Made by a program: the position numbers and the translations under genes. 64,000 nucleotides of DNA from Elephas maximus indicus (taxonomy: Eukaryota; Chordata; Mammalia; Proboscidea; Elephantidae): positions 152,340,293 to 152,404,292 of the forward strand of contig NC_064819.1 of the NCBI RefSeq assembly GCF_024166365.1. Reading direction: 5' to 3'. Every line of letters starts with the position of its first letter. Within the stretch, counting starts at the first letter, position 1. The notes under the pieces were generated by a model. That model was not told the origin of the DNA and did not search any database. It saw only the letters and a list, made by a program, of their open reading frames with translations. This document shows positions 10,545-22,386 of this stretch, one piece after another.

Positions 10545-12139
10545 TAAATATAAGTGAAGCTCAGGTAGGTGTCAAGAGGAAATTACAAAAGAAATAAGTA
10601 GAGAAAGATCAGGAAAGTTGGTTCCAATCTCGGCTACAGGGATGCGCATCAGACATAAGCCTGGCCAACCAGAGAAGGCATTTCTTTCCTCTGGCCACAA
10701 TGACTGGTTCAGGAATGGGCAATGAGATGCAGTGAAACTTTTGCTAGGACTGTTGGGAAAGAAATATTTATTTCTGCTGGATGTAAACTGAGATGTGACT
10801 CTTGATTTAGGAAATAATATTGGAGTCATTATTCCCTGTCCTTGAGCATGGAGAATGTGACCTAGCTGGAGCTGGGCTCACAAGGACTCACAAGGACACA
10901 TCGACTGGGCCCTGAGATAAAGACAACAGATAGAATAATCTTGGTAAATATCTTTTAGGGAACGTTTCACATAAGCCAGAACACAAAATACCTTCCACTC
11001 TTATCTTTTTCTATTAACACTCAGTGAATAGAAATTTGTTGGACCAATGAAGACCCTCCTGTTGGTTACTGAAACCTGTACCAATGATTGTTAAGAAAGA
11101 CAATTCAAAATGTAGGATCACAGTTTCTGCGAAAAGGTGAAGCTTTCAATGGTTCTGCCCATTTGTAATGCTGTAATATTCTCTAGACTTGGGCAGACAT
11201 GGCTCTAGCAACATGCTTGTCCACTTCCCACTTTTGTCTTTTTGAATATACGCCAAATAAATCTTTCTTTTTGCTTTACTAAACATTGTGATTTTTTTTC
11301 CCCTACAACACTCTCAACACACTAGCTTCAAGCCATACCTACCTTCTGGACTATTCCGTTACCTAGGGTAGATGAGTTTTTCTGTCATTCGTAACAAAAA
11401 AGTCCTGATAACTAGAATAAGACAGCAAAGAAGAGAAATGGAAAACCATGCCCTGCCATTCTCATCTTCTTTCTCAGTCTTGTGGAGTCATCTCTACATT
11501 CTGATCTTGGGAATTGGTCCCTTTACTCTTTCCTATCCTGCCAGGTCATTATCCCCTTCCAACTTCACTTGATTTCTCACCCTGCCTAGACTACAGGATC
11601 CTAAAGTCCCTCATTTTTTCAAACTTCTGTTCCCACTTGCCATTCTCCATTCTTGGGACATCAGTATAACGCTTCCCAGCCCTTTTCACAACATAGGACA
11701 CATAGAAAATGAAAATATTTGAATGGCACCCTGGGGCAAACTAAAGAATTAGGGTATCTAGATGGGTCTTGGTGGGAAAAAAAAATCCATTATATTTTCT
11801 TTATATTATAGAACTGTGATAAGAAAAAGTAAAATGCAAAGTACCAGGGGAGATATGGCTTTGTGTGAAACTATGAAATAAAATATTTTCAAAATGTTAA
11901 ACGAGAAACTTGAACTTCCTTCCATGAACATGACTTTTTAAATAAGGTTTAATGCCTCAAACAGCTACCCTCAAATTCCAATCAAGGCTTTTTAATAATG
12001 GATCTCTTCAAATTCTCAGTAGTCACTACCAATGAGAAATTTTGCACATGTCGGTGACAAAATTAAAGCCATTTTTTAAAAAAACCTTTCAAAAATGTTG
12101 AAATTGTACTTAAAGAATCAAACATCTTTTTTCTTTTTC
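10545..12139. other. Unassigned flanking DNA
   Basis: About 1.6 kb, A+T-rich. No gene or recognisable young repeat. Confidence 0.5.
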
Positions 12140-12610
12140 TTTTCTACATACAAATGTAATGCTCATACTTCTTGTGATAAAGTAAATGGACTTCCAATCC
12201 AACAGGATTATTTTTACAGTCAGTACACACTGTTAAAGCACTCCCTGTTCCGAAAGTGAATGCTACCAGAATGGTTCGCCAGCCACACTGGATAGAAGTT
12301 TCTAACATATGTGAAGCCGGAGACCTGGGGCCACACTCTAGAGCCCCCGCCAGCCTTCCAGACAGCCCCCTGAGCAGCCTCGGCAGCTCCGTCAGCCCCT
12401 TCCGGGGTGGGTATAGTATCATGCCCTGCCGCTGGCCTGGCCCAGTCATCACGGTGGAGCTGTGTGCACTTGATGTTGGTCATTGTACTTTCTGCGTGTG
12501 GGAACCATTGGATTTTCCCTTTCAGGAGCCCACAGGCGTCTCCTGGCTAGAGGCAATGGTCTAGGCCTCACTAGGTCCCCCTTAGTGGCCAAGAGCAACA
12601 AGTCCTGGCA
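12140..12610 (-). other. GC-rich anonymous block, possible decayed retrocopy
   Basis: This block is clearly more GC-rich than its surroundings and has overlapping open frames of about 100 codons on both strands. On the minus strand the low-coordinate edge is an A-rich run (complement of 12126-12146), as expected for a decayed poly(A) tail. I could not match any frame to a known protein, so the retrocopy reading is only a possibility. Confidence 0.3.
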
Positions 12611-13160
12611 CACCTAGTGTCGTGAAACGCTGCTTGGGGAGCTCTGTATGGCTGGATGTATCACCACAAAGTGAACACGCACTGTGTAACAACTGTCCTT
12701 GGGGATATTAATTCATCTGTTGCCACAGAATAAACCCTAAGCAACACCACCTCCGTTTCCTTATATTTCCTCGTTTTCCCCTTGACCCCAGCCATCCTCA
12801 TCATGCTTCTTCAACTCCTTCTGAGGTTCACCGAGAAGCCAAATTCCAGGCCTTTTTCTTAGTTCTTGAGTATTCTCAACTCTTTTATAGCAATCAGCAC
12901 TATTTCCTTCCTCGTTTGTCAGGAAACATTTATTTCTCTTGGCCTCTGAACTGTGAACTGGCACCTTCTTGAACCTCTTCTTACTTCCTGACCTCATGTT
13001 ACTTTCTTTACTGGTTATTTTTTCTTCCACTCATTGATGCTGGGGTCTCTGACCCGCTTTTGACTTCAGAGCTTTATCTAGCACTGTTGCATGGACGAAT
13101 TTAAAATCTTGCCAGTAGGCCGTAGCCCTAACTACCTTGAGTGGCAATTCTTAAATTCTG
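12611..13160. other. Unassigned flanking DNA
   Basis: No gene or recognisable repeat. Confidence 0.5.
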
Positions 13161-13164
13161 CCTT

Positions 13165-13645
13165 CCCTTTGGACAGTTCCACTTGAATCTCTTGACAGCA
13201 CCTCCAGGCTCATCATGCTCAGAAGCCCCTTCTTCCTTCTAGCCCCAAATCAGCTCTTCACCCCACTTGTGTTTCTGTGACGGCATCGTTTCCCCACCTA
13301 AATTTGAAACCTTGAAGGTAAGCTTTGCTTCTCAACTGACTGTTCAATCTTGATGATTCTCCCCCATGAGTGCATCTCTCATCCATCTTCTCTATTTCCG
13401 TAGATGTCACCCTACTCCAGGTTCTTTACGTCTCACCTAGATTATTACAATAGCCTCTCAACTGACCCTATCACCTTTTTTTTTCTTTTTGCTACCTTAA
13501 ACAGACTACCAGATTACTCTCACAAAGAACTCCCTTGTTTAAAAGTTTTCACTAGCTTCTTATTGTTGACCAAATTTAGCCCAAACTTCTTAGCCATTCA
13601 AAGCTCTTCATCATCTGTCTCCAGCCTATCTATATAGCTTAACTT
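13165..13645 (+). repeat. L2 LINE 3' half
   Basis: Ordered L2 words are visible: 'cccaaatcagctcttcaccc', 'cacctagattattacaatag' with 'cctctcaactgaccc', 'cagattactctcac', 'ttcactagcttcttattg', and 'tcaaagctcttcatcatctg'. Diverged, with no coding capacity. Confidence 0.65.
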
Positions 13646-13659
13646 CATTCATAGATTCT

Positions 13660-13788
13660 AGAGTCTGGGTGGTGGAAATGGTTAATTCACTCACAGCTAA
13701 CAGAATGGTTGGTGGTTTGAGTCTACCCAGAGGCACCTCAGAAGAAAGGCCTGGTGATCTACTTCCAAAAAATCAGCCATTTAAAACC
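13660..13788 (+). repeat. AfroSINE, long-head subtype, 3' truncated at an L1 junction
   Basis: It reads 'gtctgggtggtggaaatggt', 'ggttggtggtttgagtctac', 'cctcagaagaaaggcctggt' and 'gatctacttccaaaaaatca', then stops at 'aaaaccctatg', directly against L1 sequence at 13789. Confidence 0.85.
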
Positions 13789-15150
13789 CTATGACAGCCA
13801 TTGTGGAAAACAGTGTGGTGGTTCCTCAAAAATCTAAAAATAGAACTACCATACTACCCGGCAATTCTCCTCGTAGGTATATACCCAAAGGCCTTGAAAG
13901 CAGAAACTCAAAAAGTGACTTGTACACCAATATTCATTGCAGTACTATTCACAATAGCCAAAAAGTGGAAATAATCTAAATGTCCATCAATAGGTAAATG
14001 GATAAACAAAATGTGGTACATACATACAATGGAATACTCCTCAGCCAGTAGAAGGAATGAAGTATTGACACATGCTATGGTATGGATGGAGCTTGAAGAC
14101 ATTATGCTGAGCAAAATAAGCCAATCACAAAAGGGCAAATATTGTAGGGCTTCACTTATATAAAAAGACAGGAAAAGGCAAATGTATAGAGACCAACATT
14201 TATTAGTGGTTACCAGGGGCAGGAGGGAGAGGGAAAGGGGGGTTAACAGAAATGGAAAAATCACATTGATTAAGGGTAGGGTTGCACAGCCAATTATTAT
14301 AATTGCTGTCAATCAGTTATACACCTTTAAAAAGTTGAACTGGCAAAGATTGTATGATAGACATATTTACAATAAGGACCAAAAAAAAGGAGTAGCTGCT
14401 GAGGCTGCTTATATACAACCAAATACCTCATGGGATTTGGTTCCTCGGTTTGGAGGTTTAGGGTCATGGTTTCATGGAACATCACAGTTAATTGGCCTAA
14501 TAACATGGTTAGTGCTTCTGTTCTGCCTCCTAGTTTGCTGCACAGTGCCTGGGGTCTTAAAAGCTTGCAAGTGGCCATCCAAGGCACAATTGGTCTCTAT
14601 TCACCTGGAACAACAGAGGAATAAGAGTCAGGAATAGGAGGAGGATATGGAACTTGTGGCTAATTGCCTTCATGAACAACTGCCTCCTTTGTCATGAGAC
14701 CAGAAGAACTGGATGGTCCCCAGCTACCACTGGTGAACATTTTGATCAAAGATTCCAAAAAAAACTATCCTGATCAAAAGGGAGAAAATGCAGAACAGAA
14801 TTTCAAATTCTCATGGTCTCTAGACTTTCTGGAGCCACAGATGGTAGATGAATCCCTGACATTATTGCTCTGAGATAATCTTTAAACCTTAAACCAGAAA
14901 TATCCCCTGAAGTCATCTTAAAACCAAACAACAGTTAACTAGTAAAAAAGGTCTGCCTTGCAAAAAAAAAGGGTGTTGGGGAAGGAAAAAAAAAAGTCTG
15001 CCTTGAGCATTATGCTCTTTTAAGAACTATCTATATGGGATCAAATTGACAACAGCAACTTAAAGATTAGATAGGAACATTAGGGGGCAGTGAGTTTATG
15101 TTAATGAGGAAGAACAACTCAGAAAAGTAAGGAAAGGTCAGATGACAAAA
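13789..15150 (+). mobile_element. L1 3' end (ORF2 terminus and 3' UTR)
   Basis: It begins with 'cagccattgtggaaaacagt', the L1 ORF2 C-terminal region. It continues through 'gaatactcctcagccagtag' and 'ggtatggatggagcttgaag', then a polypurine G-rich tract (14216-14242) and a long 3' UTR related to that of the full-length L1 at 51553-59014 ('agaagaactggatggtcccc', 'agctaccactggtga'). Near 14950-15000 the word 'gtctgccttg' is repeated around an A-rich/GT-rich insert. The 151-codon frame over 14182-14637 is not a gene. Confidence 0.85.
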
Positions 15151-15318
15151 CCTGGGTCACTACAATATGTGCAGTTTGGGAAGGTGAAGAGGGTTCCCAT
15201 ACTGAGAAGGAACAGCCAGTAGACAGAAGAAACCAAGAGGCTAAAGTGGCCTGGAAGCCAAGTGAAAAAGGGTTCCAAATGGAGAGAGCAGTGTGAGACT
15301 TGCTTTAAAATCGTCTTG

Positions 15319-15355
15319 TTTGTGTGCGTGTGTGTGTGTGTGTGTGCGTGTCTGT
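15319..15355 (+). repeat. (TG)n microsatellite
   Basis: An interrupted TG dinucleotide run. Confidence 0.95.
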
Positions 15356-15439
15356 GAAGGAGGATGGGGGATTGGTTGGTATATAAATGAGCAGGAATGG
15401 ACACAGATTGATCATTGCAACGTCTGGGTATATGGGGCA

Positions 15440-15583
15440 CAAACCAAACCAACTGCATTGCCATGGAGTCGATTCCGACTTACAGTGACCCTACAGGACA
15501 AAGTAGAACTGCTCCATAGGGTTTCCAAAGAGCAGCTGGTGGATTCCAACTGCTGACCTTTTGGTTAGCAGCTGAGCTCTTGA
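15440..15583 (-). repeat. AfroSINE, minus strand, nearly complete
   Basis: On the minus strand the SINE head ('gagctcagctgctaaccaaa'), body and tail ('cgattccgact' complement) are all present. The first 20 bases or so of the head are missing. Confidence 0.9.
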
Positions 15584-15589
15584 TATGGG

Positions 15590-17140
15590 CACAGGGCGTT
15601 CATTTTACTTTTGTATGTGTCTGAAATTTCCTATGAAAGAGTAAAACAGAGGGAGTGAGAGGCTGTGTCAAATGCTGCTGACTGGTAGATTAAGAGTTGA
15701 CTTTACTGTGCAGGACACTTGCAGCACAGGTAGGAGCAGTCTTAGTGGAAATGAAAGCCTTTTGGCCGTGGGTTAAACAGAAAAGGGGAGGAAAGAATGT
15801 GAAGCGGACACATGCAATTAACTCCCTCAAGAAATCCTGAAGGAAAGAGGAAGAGAGAACGGATTCAGTAGTGGAGGGAGAAGAAGCAGCCAAGGGCAAA
15901 TGGTTGGTTAGCTTAGGTGGAGTGATTACAACCACATTTCCTACTATCTTTCACACAAGCTCTAGAGAAACCACTCTAAGACTTCTGCAAAGAGCTCATA
16001 ATACCTTCGCCACACTCCCTGATCACACCTCCCCTCATCCCACCCATTCATCAGGGTCTAAATCACCTCCCACCCCCTGCATCATGCCAATTACATGTGA
16101 TGTTTCCAGGTATACGGTTTCTACCTATATGTAGGATTTTCAAGAATTTTTTATAACAGCATTTTTGTTCAGTTGGGGTGTCTGTAACCCTCATCTTCAG
16201 CGTGCATCAGAGCACGCTGTGTGTTTGCTTACACTGTAAATTACAACTATACAGTGTTCCCCTGACAGCTTTCAGAAGGGAGGCAGAGCTTCCACAGTTC
16301 TTTAGATGCTGGAAGATAGCATTCAATAGTAGCAACAAGAACAATATCTCTCACTTGTCTTTCCCACTCTAAAACACACGGCTAGAAGCACCGATTCACA
16401 CTAAGGGATCACAGACTAGAGTTTATTTTGAAAATGAACTGAGAAGCCTTAGCAGTTACCAAAGGACTTCTCTTTGAAAACATCAAAAATTGGGTGGGGG
16501 TGGGTGGGTAGGGAGAAGTAGACTAAGATATGGCAAGCTCAGTAAAACTGAAATAAAAAATAACACTTGTGATTAAAAACACTACTTCTTCCCTCACACC
16601 TCCCTCAGAGCACATCCCAGCGAGGAGCCCAGGGCACTTTCTTAAGATCTTTCCTTCTGAGAAGTTCCCCTCAGAAGCATTCATTTTCAGTGCAAAAGGC
16701 AAGAACAGGCAAGACACTTCTAATCAGGATTAAGTAGGACATGTATTGGAGATGGCCTTTGAAAAGATTTTTAAGGAAAAAGAGATGTTATTAGTGCTTC
16801 TTGCTGAGTCGGAACGGACTCAATGGCAACAGGTTTGGGTTTTTGGTTTTATTATGGTGAGAAGGCTAGAGTGACAAAAATGATGTCTCATACGTAGCTA
16901 ACTTGAGGAGGATAATCGCAAATACAACTTGTCTGAGTCTCCATAGCAAGTACAAAAGGGTGTTTGAACCTCCTGCCCTAATTACTGGGCACCCACACAG
17001 TCACTGAGTGGCTACTATTGCCTAACACTCTGCTTGGATCACAAAGATGTCACAATCCCTTCTCTCAAGCAGCCCCTGGTCTAGAAGGGAGACAAGCAAA
17101 CAGACTATCGTACGTAATGGACTATCTGGGAGGCTATCTA
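15590..17140. other. Unassigned flanking DNA with an AfroSINE tail
   Basis: No gene is seen. A short AfroSINE 3' tail lies at 16804-16852 on the plus strand ('gctgagtcggaacggactca', then 'atggcaacaggtttgggttt'). There is a G-rich patch at 16493-16515. Confidence 0.55.
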
Positions 17141-17144
17141 TCTA

Positions 17145-17352
17145 GGGGTCCCTGGGTAGTGCAAATGGTTGGCACTTGGACTACTAGCCAAAAGGTTGCT
17201 GGTTCAAACACACCCAGAGGTGCCTCAGAAGACAGGCCTGGCGATATACTTCCAAAAGTTCACAGCCATGAAAACCCTATGGGCCAATTCTACTCTGTGC
17301 ACACGGGGTCACCATGAGTAGAAAATGACTTGCCAGCAACTAACAACAAGGA
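17145..17352 (+). repeat. AfroSINE, long-head subtype, full length
   Basis: It starts 'ggtccctgggtagtgcaaat' and has the tRNA-like head ('ctagccaaaaggttgctggt'), the extra block ('cctcagaagacaggcctggc'), the body ('aaaaccctatgggccaattc') and the tail ('gacttgccagcaactaacaa'). The tail ends in an AAC-type repeat like that of the RTE LINE. Confidence 0.9.
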
Positions 17353-17359
17353 GGCTATC

Positions 17360-18125
17360 TCTAGGAAGGAATGCTCTTGATCCTGAGATCAAGGGAGGTT
17401 GGGGATTTTCTGGCAGAAGCAGTACCAGCACCATGTGCAAAGATACTGGGATTCTATTGGAGAGCATGAAGTTTTAGAAATAGCAAGGAGTCACATCACT
17501 CTGTCATAGGGCAGGGGTGAGATTCAAACCTGGACATTCAGACTGAGGCCAGATTATGAAGGGCCTTTTATGTCATGCACCAAGGCCCTCTTAACAGAAG
17601 GGAATAACAGGAGCAGGTTGGCAGTCTTGAAAGATCACTCTGGTGGCAATTATCTAAAGCAGGAACGTTCAATATTGACTTTGTGCCAACTTCAAAGTTA
17701 CAAAAACATGACTGGTCACGTTCTGTCGGTTTGATCTGTTCGCAAAACCAAGTTCTGTCTTTCCATGTTGTACTTGGCCATGTTTATTTCTGCCCCTCAA
17801 ACAGCCAAGGATTTCATTTTATTTGTGTATTTTTAAACATTTGGGTAATTGCATTTTCACTTATTCATCTTACACCACAAGGGCACATGGTTTATGTGGT
17901 CCTCTATAATCAGCCATTGCAAAGTAATTTTACTATAATCAACTGTGGTTATGAAAATGACCTTTAGCTCTGGAAGCGGGCTGCTGCTTCTCTGAGGGTT
18001 TCCTTGTCTTCCTCCCTGCTTACAAGCTCCTGCCTGCAACTTCACTTAACTGTACTGATTCCTAACACCAGTCCATGAAAAAATTTTCACCAGTTTGGGG
18101 TGAAATGCAGACACAAAAGACAACG
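17360..18125. other. Unassigned 3' flank of RNGTT
   Basis: The words 'aggccagattatgaagggcc' and 'aaagatcactctggtggcaa' at about 17545-17655 resemble a widespread ancient mammalian repeat that I do not name. No gene is seen. Confidence 0.45.
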
Positions 18126-18149
18126 TAGCAGATTCTTCATAAAACAAAA

Positions 18150-18179
18150 TTTATTCTACAGAAAGGCCGGTTCTTTATT
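18150..18179 (-). terminator. RNGTT: Tandem AATAAA poly(A) signals, candidate RNGTT 3' end
   Basis: On the minus strand two AATAAA hexamers lie at 18179..18174 and 18155..18150. They are followed within about 40 bases by a T/GT-rich stretch (around 18125-18100) that resembles the usual downstream element. This arrangement is stronger than the single hexamers nearer the stop codon, so I take it as the likely distal cleavage site. Confidence 0.45.
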
Positions 18180-18774
18180 CTGAAATATGTCCTGTTTACT
18201 TAAGATTTCCTTTATGAAATTATGGAGCATTAATTTTTTTTAATGCTCTTTCATGGCAAAATAGATAGCAGGCAACCAAAGATCTGTACACTGTTTTTGA
18301 AATGTGGAATCTAAAAGATTGGTGGCCCCTGCTTTGAGTCCCCTCCCCATTCCCACCTCTTAATCATACACAGTGGTCACCTGACATTAGAGCCAAGGAC
18401 AGTGGTGGGCAGGAGCACATCTGGATTAATCAAGGCTGACAAAGACCTGCCAAAGTGTCAGAGTTGACAGCTAACTATGTGCAATCAGGAAAATGCTGGC
18501 TTAGTATGTAATTTAATCACTTATTTTTCCCTAATTACATTTTTGGAACCCACAATCTTAATGAGAATATTAAACTCCCCTTCATGGCCTCTGCATCAGT
18601 CACATTATATGTTAAATAAGGCACTAAAAATGTATTTACTTCCCTGCTTTCAACTTCATCTCTTTGTATCGGACAGAGGTACTTGAAGCCAATTATGCTA
18701 CTAGCACCAAAGAGACTGCAGTTCTACATGCAGGGGCCATTAACAGTTGGGGGAGGATTGTCCAGTCTTTTAGG

Positions 18775-18960
18775 TGCTAGAAAGATCTGCATCTGAGTCT
18801 CAGCTCCACAACTTACTAGCTATGTTACCTTGAGTAAGTTACTTGACCTCCCTGAGTCTCAGGCTCCTCATGGGGATAATAATGGTACCTACCTGCATGG
18901 GGTTGTTGTGCTTAGGACAGTATTGGTACTTGGTGAATATCCAGTAATGGTAATATTGTA
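18775..18960 (+). repeat. MIR SINE inside the probable RNGTT 3' UTR
   Basis: The MIR order is clear: 'tgagtctcagctccacaact', 'tactagctatgttaccttga', 'gtaagttacttgacctccct', then 'ggggataataatggtaccta'. It is antisense to RNGTT. Confidence 0.75.
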
Positions 18961-20436
18961 TTATATTGCGAATACAGAGTATTTACAAAGCACTGGCTTT
19001 TACACAAGAATCATGTTAGACCTGAAAATGTTCTATTTGATCACCTGGTCCAATCTTGGCATCTTACAGATGGGGGAAAAAAAAGTTCCAGAGAGATTAT
19101 AGGACCAATGAGAGGAAGAGCTTAGACATGGTCTCTGGATCTAGACCAGGGCTTTCTCTACCACATCACTGTTGTCCCCTGTTAGGAATATTTCGTTCTT
19201 GACTTTCAAGGTTTTGTAGCTAGAAAGAACTATATATATAGTTGAAAATGGCAGTAGCATTTAAACTTTTAAAGATGGCAAATTCCATACTACAAAAATG
19301 TACAGTCAACCAAAAAATTTGATAGTTCATTATTTTATCACTTCAGAATATTTACTGCTGAATATTTCAAAAAGAATTAAACACATTAAAAAATAATATA
19401 ACAATATGTACTCATACAGTAGACTGTTAAGATGAGATGGATGAACAGAAGTATTATAAACATCACAGAGATGTACTTCCCCCCCACTCCCCTACACTCC
19501 AAAAATAAAAGGTGCAAACTACACCCCGCCCCCCGCATCAATCAAACTTCTTCGTTTTTGAGGAAGAAATATAGAGGATTTTCCAAGTCTTTATGCTAAT
19601 CTCTAGAGTGCAACAAAACCAGATGGATTATATTGGGCTGTAGTTGACAGCAGCAGGATCTGATGCCAGCAATAGAAGGGACAAAAAGACATTAGTTAAT
19701 AAATGGTTAGCACAAAGGCATCACCAGTAAAACAAAGTAGATACATTTTCTGTTATTTTAAATCAGTAGTTTTATTACAATGCACACTGACACACAATTA
19801 GAGAAGGAATGTCCTGACATTTTCTGAGCATTTCATGGGAAGCAAATGTAACCATCCAGGCAGTAGGCATCCACACCTTTTCCAGATACAAACCAAAGAC
19901 TTTTAACATGTGATAACTCAGGAAAGCAAAGTTTTCTTATTCTTGTCTATAAAATTTCAATCTCAGAAAATAGCTATTGTCAAGTGGGCTGGAAAGGGAA
20001 GTGTTTCCTTCATGATATTCCAAATCCTGTCTAGCTTTCCCACCTGACCTTCTAGATGACTTTTAATGAAGCTGCAGATGACAATGTGTTAAGGAGCTAA
20101 CTGTGATCTAGTTATAGGGCTGACTATTATGCATCACTGTAATTGAAAGGAAAAGATAAATTAAGAAACTTAAGTTCTGCTAAAATGCACAAAGATGAGG
20201 AGAAAATATCTGGATGTACTCAGAATGAGATGCTCTTTTCACATAATTCATTTAAAAGGTTACAATTACCATAAACATTTTAACTCCATTAAAGATCACT
20301 GGCAAAGGATTGCTGGTATCTCTGCAAAAGGGCTCTGCCTTTACACAGGCTCAGAAGAAAGCAACATACTGTGTGGAAAGAGTCACTCACTATTCCAGGT
20401 GAAATAGACATCAGACTATTTGGAGTTGCATAGGAT

Positions 20437-20454
20437 TTTTTTTTTTTTTTTTAA
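20437..20454. repeat. Poly(T) run in the 3' UTR
   Basis: A run of 18 T on the plus strand reads as poly(A) in the RNGTT sense. Confidence 0.9.
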
Positions 20455-22222
20455 TCTACTTTGTAAAATACACCATGAAACCTTGAAATTTTCCCTCTTA
20501 TCAACAGTCACTGTAGCAGTCAGGTGTTTTAATCTCTTTAGCGCCCAAACACACAAAAGCACTCTAGGAAAGAAACACTAAATGGCATTTAGATAAATTC
20601 ACCATACATTACGTAACTTGAGGACAACAAACAAAAAAAGCCCACGCATGACTCTAGTATTTCATGTAGAAAAGCACTGCAGGAGAAAACTTTCCTTAAA
20701 AACATTAAAACTCAGGTGAATATAAATACATTTTTGGTTAATCTGTGCTATCTCATATAGAAATCCTGTCAGATATTCAGTCTATCAGGTGACCCATTTA
20801 GATTTTCATGTCTGACTGTATTAGTAGAAGAATATACACTGTTGCATATACTCACATATATATGCATATACATATGTATACATATATAAAATTCAGATCA
20901 TGAAAATTTGTTTTAAATACATATACTTAAAACCTGTACCTCTAAAAATAAATACATAAGCCTTTAACTGGCTAATTCTCAGAGTTCCTTCAAAAACCAG
21001 TCAAAACAGTTTCTCAAAACAATGGCAGGTGACCAATTAGCTGCTCTTTAAATCCAATACCTATTAGTCAATGTTTTAAAATCCAGGAATATAACAGAAA
21101 TAACAGCCCCAGAACAGAATATAGATGCAATTCTGGCTTTGAAAATAAATGTCTTGGTTTCCTTGATGTTCAGTTCCTATAAATGTCTACTTCTTGCCTC
21201 TGCATTTATCTAGCAGTGGGAGACCATTTTCTAGTGACAGCATTCTATTCTATTGACATTCCCTTCTAATCAAAGTCAGTTGGCATTTCCTTTGCTGTTT
21301 TGTACGAGGGAACTAACACAACATCATTTGTATTTGATATCACTCCTATAGATCACAGTGAGTTGTGTGTTTTATTGTAATTTACAATGTGCTGATACCA
21401 CTGAGGTACGGCAGAAGTAGCCTTGGCATTTAAAAAAAAGAAAACACTCCCAGAACAACACATAAAGGACTCGTGATGTATATCCAAGCTCTCTGAAGCA
21501 ACTCAAAAGCATTGCCAGAATGTAGACAACGGGTATCTATGTTGTAGTTCAAACATAGAAACAGATGAAAATAATCAATATTCTTCCTCTAGAAAGGATG
21601 CAATTGACAAAAATGGAGCTTTACTTTCTACTTTTTCCCAAAAAAATTTTTTTTAATTCTTGATATAAACCAGACCAAGTTGTTTAATATAGTACAATAC
21701 TTAACAACTTTGTCGTTTGTTTTGTAATACAGGAATCTCAAAATGTAAGAAATCCATGATAATGATAGCAGAATGTTTAACGCTGTTGCCTAAAATTTTT
21801 AAAAGGAAAATTGATCATAGTTGAAACGTTAACTTCTAAAAAATACAGTGTTCTATGCTCTCACAATTCCAGGTTACTAACTTTATAAATTAAAGGCGAA
21901 AGTTATCCATATATAAACAAGGCCTCTTTTTCATTGATTTCGATCTTGTTTAAACCTTTAGGTATTTCGATCTTCAGATCCCACAAGGTAAGGCTGAGCT
22001 TATCAGATATAAAGAAAATGTGTAAGTCCACGGTGTACTGTAGCACTGAGGAAACAAACACATCAAATATTTACAGGCTGGCTACAATACCTTTCTTAAA
22101 AAAAAAAAATTCAAATGTGTGTCAACATCAGCCACATTCTTTCTTCAATTTCTCTGGCTGCGAAAATGCGGTAATTACGTTTTTCTCTCATCTCTCCTCT
22201 CAACCCTGAAGTCAGGCTGGTC

Positions 22223-22386
22223 TTAGGTCAAAGGGTGCGGTCTTTTTGGAGGTGGTGGTGGCATAAGCTCTGTGTCAGGATCCAGGTGAGCCTTTCTCTT
22301 CTGCCCTTGAGAAGCTGCAGCACATCTGTCGATAAACTCAAAGAGCATCTCCTTGGTGACAGGGTTTGAGATGCTGTTGCACACAG
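22223..22386 (-). CDS. RNGTT: RNGTT, last coding exon (mRNA capping enzyme C-terminus)
   Basis: This exon encodes the final 54 residues of the mRNA capping enzyme. The protein has an N-terminal RNA 5'-triphosphatase and a C-terminal GTP:RNA guanylyltransferase, and it caps nascent RNA polymerase II transcripts in the nucleus. On the minus strand a polypyrimidine tract and CAG (ending at 22387) precede the exon, and the stop codon TAA is at 22225..22223. The translation begins in the second base of an Ala codon shared with the upstream exon ([14 protein letters not shown]), passes a short helix-like stretch (LFEFIDRC), and ends in a charged, proline-rich tail ([12 protein letters not shown]). 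I recognise this from the known mammalian RNGTT C-terminus. The reading frame is open and joins the upstream exon in phase, so it looks like the functional gene and not a retrocopy. The catalytic lysine domain is not in the window. Confidence 0.93.

Larger units (their letters stand above)
18130..22222 (-). other. RNGTT: Probable RNGTT 3' UTR
   Basis: This stretch follows the RNGTT stop codon on the minus strand. It contains no AfroSINE, L1 or RTE copy, unlike most of the window, which fits purifying selection or a transcribed UTR. One ancient MIR-like segment lies at about 18775-18960. There is a T18 run near 20437 and an AT-rich dinucleotide patch near 20845-20890. The lower limit is set by the best poly(A) signals, so the true end could lie closer to the stop codon: other AATAAA hexamers occur on the minus strand at 21376..21371 and 19776..19771. 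The UTR length is inferred, not proven. Confidence 0.55.

Noticed and set aside
14182..14637. 151-codon open frame
   Set aside because: It lies in an L1 3' UTR, and related 3' UTR sequence recurs at 58060-58990. No coding role is known for that region.
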